Positions 52,201-59,506 of a DNA stretch of 64,000 nt are shown here, piece by piece. The notes under the pieces were generated by a model. The model worked only from the letters and a program-made list of their open reading frames with translations. It had not been told where the DNA came from and searched no databases. This stretch comes from Sphingomonas oligoaromativorans (GTDB taxonomy: Bacteria > Pseudomonadota > Alphaproteobacteria > Sphingomonadales > Sphingomonadaceae), in NCBI RefSeq assembly GCF_011762195.1, contig NZ_JAASQK010000004.1, forward strand, positions 310,001 to 374,000, written 5' to 3'. Both the position numbers and the translations under genes were made by a program. Position 1 is the stretch's first letter. Each line of letters starts with the position of its first letter.

Positions 52201-52794
52201 ATGATTCGTCGATCCCTCATTCCGCTCCTCGCGTTGGCCGTGGCGTTCCCGGTCGCGGCCGCGCCCCGTCCAACGCCGCCCGTCCGGGTGAAGATCGAGA
52301 CGACGGAGGGGCCGATCGTGATCGCGCTGGAGATGAAGCGCGCGCCGATCACCTCCAACAACTTCCTCGCTTATGTGGACCGGAAGCTGTTCGACAATAC
52401 GAGCTTCTATAGGGCCGCGCGCGGCACGCCCAACACGAAGGAAGGTTTCGTCGAAGGCGGAATCAACAATTCCATGGGCCATTCGCTGAAGCCGATCGCC
52501 CATGAACCGACCAGCAGGACGGGCATCCATCACCTCGACGGCACCGTTTCCATGGCGCGCGACGAGCCGGGAACGGCGATGGGGGATTTCTTCATCGTGG
52601 TCGGCGACGGCACCTATCTCGATGCCAGCAAGAAAGACCCCGGCTATGCGGCTTTCGGCCATGTGGTGAGCGGGATGCCGCTGGTCCGCAGGATGCTGGC
52701 GCGGCCCACTTTCAAGGGCGGCTGGTCCAAGCTGACGGTGGGCCAGTCGATGCTCCACCCGATCAGGATATTGACCGCACGCCGCCTTCCTTGA
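52201..52794 (+). CDS. Exported peptidylprolyl isomerase (cyclophilin type)
   Basis: 197 residues: signal peptide ending near 'VAFPVAAAP', then a cyclophilin domain ('VRVKIETTEGPIVIALE', 'FYRAARGT', 'GTVSMARDEPGTAMGDFFIVVGD', 'FGHVVSGMPLVRRML'). The loop after strand 3 contains an uncommon 'INNSMGHSLKPIAHE'. The domain catalyses proline isomerisation in the periplasm. Stands alone; divergent from the deaminase gene. Confidence 0.92.
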   Translation: MIRRSLIPLLALAVAFPVAAAPRPTPPVRVKIETTEGPIVIALEMKRAPITSNNFLAYVDRKLFDNTSFYRAARGTPNTKEGFVEGGINNSMGHSLKPIAHEPTSRTGIHHLDGTVSMARDEPGTAMGDFFIVVGDGTYLDASKKDPGYAAFGHVVSGMPLVRRMLARPTFKGGWSKLTVGQSMLHPIRILTARRLP

Positions 52795-52799
52795 GGCGG

Positions 52800-52828
52800 G
52801 GCAGGGGGCGAAGCGCCGGCCCCCTGCC
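52800..52828. terminator. Bidirectional GC-rich hairpin terminator
   Basis: A perfect 10-bp stem GGCAGGGGGC / GCCCCCTGCC with a 9-nt loop lies between the converging cyclophilin and desaturase genes. No T-tract, but stem strength and position support a terminator. Confidence 0.65.
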
Positions 52829-52835
52829 GTCGTCG

Positions 52836-53996
52836 TCAGGCCGTCGCGGCGTTGGCGCTGAGCTGCCTGCCGACGGCGTGCAGCACGAGGCGATGCGCGC
52901 GATCGACGATCTCCTCCATCGAGGGCGTCTTGGCGAAGAGCTTGCGCGCTTCGACCAGCATGTCTTCCCGGCTGGGCATATGCGAGGCGACCTCCGCCCA
53001 GCGCGCGGCGACCCGCTCCTGCGTATGTTCGAGCGCTTCGAGCAGCGCCGCCAGCTCATAGTCCGGCAGCACCGATCGCAGCGAGTGGGCGATCCGCTCG
53101 GGATTGTAGCGCTCGGCCAGCCGCGTCGCGGAACGGCCGATGATCTTGGCACCGAGCCGCTGCTCGTTGCGGATCACGGCGATGGGGGGAGGCTTCAGTC
53201 CGCCGACGACCCGCACGACGCTCAGCGCGCGCAGGATGTAGAAGGTCAGGTCCATCTCCCACCAGCGGAAGCCTTGCCGGGCGCTGCTCTGGAAGGCGTG
53301 GTGGTTGTTGTGCCAGCCCTCGCCCATGGTGAGGATGGCGAGGATCGGGTTGTTGCGGGAATCGTCGCCGGTCACATAGCGCTGCGTGCCGCGGACATGC
53401 GCGAGCGAGTTGATGCAAAAGGTCGCGTGATAGACGAGCACGGTACTCCACACGAACCCGACGATGAGGCCCGACCAGCCCGCCACAAGCCAGCACAGCG
53501 TCCCGAGGGCGATGCCAGGCACCCATTCGTGGCGATGGAGCCAGCGCAGCTCGGGATATTTGGCGAGGTCCGGCACCACGCCGAGATCGGCGGTATCGTG
53601 CTGCCGTGCGAAGACCCAGCCGAGATGGCTGTAGACGAAGCCGGTCAGACGCGGGGAGTGGACGTCTTCTTCGGTGTCGGAGTGGAGATGGTGATGCCGA
53701 TGTTTCGCGGCCCACCAGAGGACGCTCTTCTGGAAGGTGCTCTGCGCGATCAGGGCGAGCAGGAACTGGAAGGCCCGGCTCGTCGTATAGGTGCGATGCG
53801 AGAAATAGCGGTGATAGCCCGCCGTCACTCCGAACATCCGCAGCCAATACAGCCCGAAGCACAGCCACAGCGCGCTGGTGCTGATGCCCGTCCAGAACGC
53901 GGCGAAGCAGGCCAGATGGATCAGGAGGAAGGGGATGGCGGAGGGGTAGATGATGTCGTGGTCATCGCGGGCTTTGGGGAGGGGGTATCGATTCAT
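52836..53996 (-). CDS. Acyl-CoA/fatty acid desaturase (Delta-9 type)
   Basis: 386 residues with four membrane helices and three His boxes: 'HRYFSHR', 'HRHHHLHSD', 'HNNHHAF'. This di-iron family puts a double bond into acyl chains. A C-terminal extension of about 100 residues is helical and not part of the catalytic core. ATG 53996 gives a normal N-terminus ('MNRYPLPKARDD'); longer frames look non-coding. A second start seven codons upstream is possible. Confidence 0.92.
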   Translation of the reverse strand: MNRYPLPKARDDHDIIYPSAIPFLLIHLACFAAFWTGISTSALWLCFGLYWLRMFGVTAGYHRYFSHRTYTTSRAFQFLLALIAQSTFQKSVLWWAAKHRHHHLHSDTEEDVHSPRLTGFVYSHLGWVFARQHDTADLGVVPDLAKYPELRWLHRHEWVPGIALGTLCWLVAGWSGLIVGFVWSTVLVYHATFCINSLAHVRGTQRYVTGDDSRNNPILAILTMGEGWHNNHHAFQSSARQGFRWWEMDLTFYILRALSVVRVVGGLKPPPIAVIRNEQRLGAKIIGRSATRLAERYNPERIAHSLRSVLPDYELAALLEALEHTQERVAARWAEVASHMPSREDMLVEARKLFAKTPSMEEIVDRAHRLVLHAVGRQLSANAATA

Positions 53997-54090
53997 CGCG
54001 GCGGCCCCATAGCGCATCCTGGATGAACAAACCCCATGCCTTTTGCGGAGAGCCTGCGAGCCTTCCGCATCCGCGGGTGTTCGCAGCGAT

Positions 54091-54609
54091 TTACTGTCCG
54101 GGCGGCATGAGGCTCGAGAGCGCTTCCGTCTCGGCCTTGTCGAGAGCCTGCACCTGCTCGAACGCCTGGCTCGCGGCCACGGCCTGGCCGGTATTCTCCT
54201 CGGTGGGAGTGCTGCTGCGCGCGGCGTCGAGATCGGAGAGCGCCCGCGCGACGGGGGCTCGCGCGGCCTCGACCCGGGAGAGGGACGTCTGCGCGGCGGT
54301 CCATGCATCGCTGCCGCGCGGCGCGTTCCGGCCGCGTTCGAGCGTTTCGCGCTCCTGCTTCAGGGTCTCGCGGAAGGTCGCATCATCGGCGTGCGCCTGC
54401 TTGAGGACCGGAGCGTAGCGCGCCAGCGCCGATGGATCGGCGACAGGCGGTGCGGCTGCCGGGCGCATGGGTTCGGCGAGCGACATGGATTCGATCGGCC
54501 GGGGCGCCAGCGACGGATAGCCGGATTCCGGGCCGGTACATGCGGCCAATGTCAGCAGGAGAGGCAGGATCGCGCCGATGCGCGCGCGGAGCTTGGAGGG
54601 GCTGGACAT
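54091..54609 (-). CDS. Predicted lipoprotein, unknown function
   Basis: 172 residues with a lipoprotein signal: basic N-terminus, hydrophobic core and lipobox 'LTLAACTG' (Cys near residue 24). A Pro-rich linker is followed by a helical, Ala/Glu-rich domain likely to form a coiled coil. No family recognised. It reads away from the tRNA gene next door. Confidence 0.75.
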   Translation of the reverse strand: MSSPSKLRARIGAILPLLLTLAACTGPESGYPSLAPRPIESMSLAEPMRPAAAPPVADPSALARYAPVLKQAHADDATFRETLKQERETLERGRNAPRGSDAWTAAQTSLSRVEAARAPVARALSDLDAARSSTPTEENTGQAVAASQAFEQVQALDKAETEALSSLMPPGQ

Positions 54610-54691
54610 GGTTTTGGTCTAGGGGCGCGGATTTCTTGTCGCAATGGGGTTGCACGTTCGCGAAACCCCTTATAGAGACCCGCCTCGCAGC

Positions 54692-54768
54692 GCGCCCGTA
54701 GCTCAGCTGGATAGAGCATCAGACTACGAATCTGAGGGTCGGACGTTCGAATCGTTCCGGGCGCGCCA
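54692..54768 (+). tRNA. tRNA-Arg (anticodon ACG)
   Basis: A 77-nt cloverleaf: acceptor GCGCCCG pairs with CGGGCGC, D-arm GCTCAGCTGGATAGAGC, anticodon stem-loop CAGACTACGAATCTG with anticodon ACG, T-arm GGACG-TTCGAAT-CGTTC, discriminator G and encoded CCA. It decodes CGN arginine codons after A34 to inosine editing. The lasso peptide cluster begins about 210 nt downstream. Confidence 0.97.
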
Positions 54769-54978
54769 ATTTCCATTATATCCCGCAAGCCTGTAGCCGA
54801 TGGCGTTCATCGGGCGCTTGCACATGCGTCGAAGCGATCGCGCTCCCCAAAAAACCTCGGAGTTGCCCCATGAACGGGGCTATCCGCGACCGAATTTTCC
54901 GCGGGCCGCGCTATCGTCGGCCAAGGTCGGGATCGGAACGGGGATCGTTATCCGGCCTGTCCGGTGATCGGGGGTCGC

Positions 54979-55902
54979 ATGTTTCATTATGTCGTCTCCG
55001 GCCTGTCGGTGGAAAGCGACCTGCGCCTTGGCGGCCTGGTTCCCTGCGGCCCGCAGGAGGAACCGGACATCCGCATTCGGCGCGGGGGCGTCCCCTCCGA
55101 ATTGCAGAATGCGGACGCCTGCGGACCGAACTGGGAACTGGCGAAGGATCGCTTTCTCATCGCGGTGCCCGGCATCGTTCGGATGCTTCTCACCAAAGGC
55201 CGGGAACTCCGCTACGAGATCGACGCGGGTGTGATGGCCGATGACGCCACCGTCTTCCTGAGCGGAACCGGCATGGGCATCCTGCTCCACCAACGGCGAC
55301 AGATACTCCTTCATGCCAGCGCCGTCCGTGTGGGGAATGGCGCGGTGCTGTTCTGCGGTCCCTCCGGTGCGGGCAAATCGACGCTGGCGGCGGCGCTTGC
55401 CAATCATGGCCATGATCTTCTGGCGGACGATTTTTGCGGTGTCTCGCTGCCTCCATCGGGGCCGGCCATCGTGTGCCCCGACGTGCGGCAGCTCAAGCTG
55501 TGGCGCAACGCCATCGACCATCTCGCGCTCGGCGGGCGAATGGCGGAGCCTGTACGACGGCAGCTTCAGAAATTCTATGTCGATCCCCCTTCGGCGGCCC
55601 GTCAGCCCCTGCCGATCGCCGCGGTCTATATGTTGCGTGAGGCACGGCCGCCCGAGCCGCCGGGCATCGTTCGATCGAATATCGTCGACGGCGCGCTGTT
55701 GATCCGCAGCAATGCCTACAGGCCGGCAATGGTTCGCCGGATGGGGCAGGAGGGGCTCTATTTCCAGGCGGCGGCGGCGATCGCGCAGCAGGCCGGCATC
55801 TTCACCTTCACCCGCGAACTCGGCTTCGGCCGGATGCCGGCTTTGATCGAGAACCTCCAGGCCCATTGGGAGGAACTCGGCATGATGGAGCCGGTCGCTT
55901 GA
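54979..55902 (+). CDS. HPr-kinase-like kinase of the lasso peptide cluster
   Basis: 307 residues, related to the C-terminal kinase domain of HprK. The P-loop is 'FCGPSGAGKSTLAAAL' with Lys133, followed by 'LLADDFCGVSL', the place of the HprK acidic catalytic pair. Lasso clusters such as that of paeninodin contain such a kinase, which phosphorylates the C-terminal Ser of the precursor. The precursor predicted here ends in Ser. ATG 54979 follows CGGGGGTCGC. Its stop overlaps the sulfotransferase start (TTGA), showing an operon. Confidence 0.87.
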   Translation: MFHYVVSGLSVESDLRLGGLVPCGPQEEPDIRIRRGGVPSELQNADACGPNWELAKDRFLIAVPGIVRMLLTKGRELRYEIDAGVMADDATVFLSGTGMGILLHQRRQILLHASAVRVGNGAVLFCGPSGAGKSTLAAALANHGHDLLADDFCGVSLPPSGPAIVCPDVRQLKLWRNAIDHLALGGRMAEPVRRQLQKFYVDPPSAARQPLPIAAVYMLREARPPEPPGIVRSNIVDGALLIRSNAYRPAMVRRMGQEGLYFQAAAAIAQQAGIFTFTRELGFGRMPALIENLQAHWEELGMMEPVA

Positions 55903-56804
55903 GCGGAGGGATCTGGCTCGCCTCTTATCCGAAATCGGGCAACACATGGTTTCGCCTGCTGCTGGCCAATCTTCGGGCCGAGGCTCCGGTCGATATCAAC
56001 GCGCTTCCCGAACGGGGTGGAATAGCCAGCGCGCGCGCGCGGTTCGACAATATGATGCTGTTTCCCTCCGGCCTGCTGACGCATGAGGAATGCGATCGGC
56101 TCCGTCCGGGGCTTTATGAGGCGATGGCGGGACGAGATTGGCTTTCCGCCAATATCGACGATGAGGCTCCGCCCGGACAGCCGCTCTTCATCAAGACGCA
56201 TGACGCATGGACCTATACGACGGACGGCGTGCCGTTGCTCGGTGCCGGTCCGGGCGTGAAGGGCGCTATCCTGATCGTGCGCGATCCGCGCGATGTCGCG
56301 CCGTCGCTGGCCAATCATGGCGGCCAGACGATCGATCAGAGCATCCGGTTCATGGCCGATCCCGAAGGCATGTTCTGCGGGCGTGCCGATCGACAGCATA
56401 GCCAGCTTCGCCAGCGGCTTCCCGGTTGGAGCGGGTTCAACCGATCGTGGCTCGATCAGGACGAGATACCGGTGCATCTCGTCCGCTATGAGGATCTGCA
56501 TACGGATACGCTGGGGATCTTTGCCGGGGCGCTGGCCTTTGCCGGCGTGGCCCTGGACTTCGGGGCGATGGAGCGCGCGGTGGAGTTCGCGAGCTTCACG
56601 CTCCTGCGAGCACAGGAATTGCGGAGCGGCTTCCGGGAAGCTCCGGTGGGCCGCAGCGCCCCTTTCTTCCGGCGCGGTCAGGTCGCGGCGTGGCAGCAGG
56701 AGTTGAGCGTCACGCAGGTCGCCCGGATCGAGGAGGATCATGCCGGAATGATGGACAGGCTCGGCTATCCTCGCGCCCAGACCGTGAAGGTTGCGGCCGG
56801 ATGA
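55899..56804 (+). CDS. Sulfotransferase of the lasso peptide cluster (first)
   Basis: 301 residues. The 5'-phosphosulfate-binding motif 'ASYPKSGNTWFRLLLANL' begins at residue 8 and is near the consensus YPKSGTTW; the 3'-phosphate motif is 'IVRDPRDVAPSLANHGG'. 'FIKTHDAW' and 'LVRYEDLHTD' are also usual. PAPS-dependent sulfation of a Ser, Thr or Tyr of the lasso peptide is the simplest role from context; a sugar or lipid acceptor is not ruled out. The TTG start overlaps the kinase stop; the B2 start overlaps its stop by 4 nt. Confidence 0.87.
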   Translation: MSGGIWLASYPKSGNTWFRLLLANLRAEAPVDINALPERGGIASARARFDNMMLFPSGLLTHEECDRLRPGLYEAMAGRDWLSANIDDEAPPGQPLFIKTHDAWTYTTDGVPLLGAGPGVKGAILIVRDPRDVAPSLANHGGQTIDQSIRFMADPEGMFCGRADRQHSQLRQRLPGWSGFNRSWLDQDEIPVHLVRYEDLHTDTLGIFAGALAFAGVALDFGAMERAVEFASFTLLRAQELRSGFREAPVGRSAPFFRRGQVAAWQQELSVTQVARIEEDHAGMMDRLGYPRAQTVKVAAG

Positions 56805-57277
56805 TGCCGCCCGGCACATTCATACGGAAGTTGCGGACGTTGAGGTGCATGACACCGGAGCGTCGCCGGCTATTGCTGGAGGCCGCATGGAGCCTTCTTG
56901 GCGCGCGCGTCTGGATCGCGCTGGTGCCGATCGATCGGATCACGCGAAGGCTGGGCGTCTTCGTCTCGCCAACGGATCGAAGGGTGTCCCGGTGCCGATC
57001 GGGAGGGCAACCCGATCAGGCCATGACCGCTGCGGCGATCGGCTGGGCCGTCGGTCGGGTGGCGTCGCTGGTGCCATTCCGGGCGGTCTGTCTTCAGCAG
57101 GCGATGGCAGCCCGTGCGATGCTCGGACGGCGAGGCATCGCGAGCGTTCTCCATTTCGGCGCGGTGAAGCAGGGAGAGACGCGGCTCGACGCGCACGCCT
57201 GGCTGGATGCGGCCGGAGTGCCGGTCATCGGCTATCCGCTTGATCCGGCGCTGACAGAATTGGGGTGTCTCGTCTGA
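56801..57277 (+). CDS. Lasso peptide biosynthesis B2 (leader protease)
   Basis: 158 residues. Transglutaminase-like cysteine protease with Cys97 ('FRAVCLQQAMAARAML'), His132 ('LDAHAWLD') and Asp148 ('GYPLDP'), the family triad. The N-terminal half is helical and basic. B2 removes the leader peptide before cyclisation and works with the separate B1 protein encoded at 59216. This split B1/B2 layout is common outside the classical McjB type. Its 3' end overlaps the oppositely directed hydroxylase gene by 46 nt. Confidence 0.9.
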   Translation: MMPPGTFIRKLRTLRCMTPERRRLLLEAAWSLLGARVWIALVPIDRITRRLGVFVSPTDRRVSRCRSGGQPDQAMTAAAIGWAVGRVASLVPFRAVCLQQAMAARAMLGRRGIASVLHFGAVKQGETRLDAHAWLDAAGVPVIGYPLDPALTELGCLV

Positions 57278-57912
57278 TCGGATGACGAGGCGAGCTGGTG
57301 GCGAAGCCAGTCGTCGACCACGCAGTCGATCACGAGATGGACGCGATCCGTCACCCCGCGATTGGCGACGCTGTGAGGGTCCGACAGGCGAAGATACCAG
57401 GCCTCACCGGGGGCCATCGTCACGGGGTGGCCATTGAGGCGGAAGTCGACCTTGTCGTTCGTCGCGATCGGTATGTGGATGCGCGCCATTCCCCATTCGG
57501 CGGCGAGATCGTGATCGCGATGCTCCCGAATGATCGATCCCGGCGTCAGGCGCATCAGCCGCGCCGTCTGCAAGGGGCATCGGAAGCAGGCGAGCACCTC
57601 CCGGAGATAGGGCGCATGGCCAAGCGGAGGAGCATCCTCGAAACGCGTAGCGCCGGGATCGGCATAGATCATCATGACGGGATGCGTTGCCCCGGCGGCC
57701 ATGCGCAACGGGATGACGCTCCACTCGCCTTCATAGTTCTGCCGCACGAGGTGATCGATCCAGGGATGGTGCTCCAGCCGTTGCAGGTCCGATCGCAGAC
57801 GAGCGGCATCGAACGCGAAGGGAAGGCGCATCCGGTCGGGAAAGATGGCCTCAGTCTGACGCAATATGTCCGGCATGAGGGTGCTTCCGATCCCTAAATG
57901 GTCGATCATCAT
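57232..57912 (-). CDS. Aspartyl/asparaginyl beta-hydroxylase family protein
   Basis: 226 residues, Asp_Arg_Hydrox-type double-stranded beta-helix. 'IIREHRDHDLAAEWGMARIHIPI' (in parts 'REHRDHDL', 'GMARIHIPI') and 'LRLSDPHSVANRGVTDRVHL' give the likely iron ligands His131 or His134 and His180 and the 2-oxoglutarate Arg190. Members hydroxylate Asp or Asn side chains. The gene is inserted in opposite direction between lasso genes B2 and the second sulfotransferase. Its likely target is the lasso peptide, which has one Asp in the core (the ring-forming residue); this is inferred. Confidence 0.85.
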   Translation of the reverse strand: MMIDHLGIGSTLMPDILRQTEAIFPDRMRLPFAFDAARLRSDLQRLEHHPWIDHLVRQNYEGEWSVIPLRMAAGATHPVMMIYADPGATRFEDAPPLGHAPYLREVLACFRCPLQTARLMRLTPGSIIREHRDHDLAAEWGMARIHIPIATNDKVDFRLNGHPVTMAPGEAWYLRLSDPHSVANRGVTDRVHLVIDCVVDDWLRHQLASSSDQTRHPNSVSAGSSG

Positions 57913-57983
57913 CGCTCGGTTTACTGGAAGGGCGTCGCCCGGAACAGATCGGGATGTGTCGGATGACGGATCGGGGCGAGGTC

Positions 57984-59192
57984 ATGACACCCCCAGCGCT
58001 GGATCGCTTGCGAGCGAGCATCTCGTCCGACATCGAACTGGAGCGGCATCTGGCGGCGATCGAGGATGTGGAAGATTTCGCCGTCGCTGCCGCTTGGTGC
58101 GCCGATAAGGCGGGGCTGGCGCTCACACCGGATGAGATCCGCGCCGCCCTGAAGCCGGACCCGCTTGGGCTGGATCGCTTCGATGATCGGCCACCGAGGG
58201 CATCCGGCCGGCCGGCCGGGCATTGGTTGCCGGGGGCCGTCGTGTCGAGTGGGGAGGCGCTGGCCGTCGACTGGGTCCATTTCGGGGGGCGTCCCCTGAT
58301 CGAGCCCTTCTTCGAGGACTCGCTGAGGCGGGCTCGGCAGAGGCCGATCAACATGCTGCTGCGACACCGGACCGCTCTGGCGGATCTCGTGTCGAATGGG
58401 GGTGGTCGGCCGGATGTCGCTCCCGATGGTTTCATATTCCATATGTCCCGGTGCGGCTCGACGCTTGTGGCCCAGATGCTGGCGGCCGACGAACGGCATC
58501 TCGTTCTTTCCGAGGCGCCGCCGCTGGATGCGGTGGTCCAGCTCGCCCATGGCCGGCGCGACGCCTCGATGGACGAGCGGGTCGCGTTGCTCAGGGCGAT
58601 GGTGGGCGCGCTGGGGCAGGGGCCGGATGCGCGGCGCCGCCGCTATTTCGTCAAGCTCGATAGCTGGCATACGTTGGCCCTCCCGCTGTTTCGCCGGGCC
58701 TTTCCCGACACGCCGTGGCTGTTCCTCTATCGTGACCCCGTCGAGGTGCTCGTATCGCATATGCGGATGCGCGGCTTTCAGACGGTGCCCGGCGCCATGG
58801 GCGACCTCTACGGCATCGCCGGCGGCGAGCGGATGGCGGTGGAGACCTATGTCGCCCATGTGCTTGCCCGCATCTGCGAGGCGGCGCTGACGCATCGCCC
58901 GCTGGGGCGGGGGCTCTTCGTCAACTATCGGGAACTGCCACGGGCCGTCGAGACGCGCATCCTGCCGCATTTCGGCATCGCGCCGGACGACGGAATGCTC
59001 CGGGCGATGGCCATGGCAGCGCAACGGAACGCGAAAATGCCCCGCACGGCCTTCGAACGCGACGAGACGAGCAAGCAGGCGGAAGCCGGCCCCGCTCTCC
59101 GATCGGCGGCGGAGGCCGTCCTCGGCGACGTCCATCGCCATCTGGAGGCCGTCTCGGGGGCGGCCATCACGGAAGAATTTGCGTCGGCATGA
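57984..59192 (+). CDS. Sulfotransferase with N-terminal Nif11-like extension (second in lasso cluster)
   Basis: 402 residues. Residues about 5-60 ('LRASISSDIELERHLAAIED', then 'LALTPDEIRAAL') resemble a Nif11-type helical domain known from RiPP leader peptides. After a linker the sulfotransferase domain has 'FHMSRCGSTLVAQML' (from residue 153) and 'FLYRDPVEVLVSHMRMRGF'. The start is chosen at ATG 57984, with GGGGCGAGG upstream; ATGs at 57954 and 57963 are possible. It overlaps the B1 frame at 59189. A role in sulfating the lasso peptide, with the extra domain for substrate contact, is a hypothesis. Confidence 0.8.
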   Translation: MTPPALDRLRASISSDIELERHLAAIEDVEDFAVAAAWCADKAGLALTPDEIRAALKPDPLGLDRFDDRPPRASGRPAGHWLPGAVVSSGEALAVDWVHFGGRPLIEPFFEDSLRRARQRPINMLLRHRTALADLVSNGGGRPDVAPDGFIFHMSRCGSTLVAQMLAADERHLVLSEAPPLDAVVQLAHGRRDASMDERVALLRAMVGALGQGPDARRRRYFVKLDSWHTLALPLFRRAFPDTPWLFLYRDPVEVLVSHMRMRGFQTVPGAMGDLYGIAGGERMAVETYVAHVLARICEAALTHRPLGRGLFVNYRELPRAVETRILPHFGIAPDDGMLRAMAMAAQRNAKMPRTAFERDETSKQAEAGPALRSAAEAVLGDVHRHLEAVSGAAITEEFASA

Positions 59193-59215
59193 ACGGCGCC
59201 AGGGGAGGAGCGGAC

Positions 59216-59506
59216 ATGATCGTCAGCAAGAGAGGCGACTGGCTCGCCGCGAGGGTCGGCCCCGAAATCCTGATGATGAGCATGGAGAAGGGCCTTTATC
59301 TGGGGCTCAGCGAAACCGGCGCGCGAATTTGGGAGCTGGTCGACGAGCTGGGGCTGTTCGAGCCGATCTGCCGCCAGCTCGAGACGGAGTTCGAGGTCGA
59401 CCGGGAGGTTTGCGAGAAGGAGGTCCGTTCCTTTCTGGAGGAACTGGCGGAGAACGGCGCGATCGATCCGGTGCCGTCCGCCGATCCGGCATTGTCCCGC
59501 GCATGA
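59216..59506 (+). CDS. Lasso peptide biosynthesis B1 (PqqD-like RRE protein)
   Basis: 96 residues of PqqD fold: 'MMSMEKGLYLGLSETGARIWELV', in parts 'EKGLYLGLSETGARIWELV', followed by helices and 'VRSFLEELAENGAI'. This RiPP recognition element binds the leader peptide and presents it to B2. The predicted precursor leader has a W-x-x-P-x-V motif, the type of site B1 proteins bind. ATG 59216 has GGGGAGGAG at ideal distance; an ATG at 59189 overlapping the previous stop is possible. It overlaps the cyclase start by 4 nt. Confidence 0.9.
   Translation: MIVSKRGDWLAARVGPEILMMSMEKGLYLGLSETGARIWELVDELGLFEPICRQLETEFEVDREVCEKEVRSFLEELAENGAIDPVPSADPALSRA

Noticed and set aside
54811-54978. 55-codon plus-strand frame between tRNA-Arg and the kinase gene, considered as a second precursor
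   Set aside because: It has no lasso core pattern (no Thr at -2, no Asp or Glu 7-9 residues after a small residue), no B1-binding motif and no ribosome-binding site.
54870-55244. 124-codon frame overlapping the start of the kinase gene
   Set aside because: It is out of frame with the kinase, Arg/Gly/Ser-rich, and lacks any domain; the kinase frame has clear HprK-like motifs.
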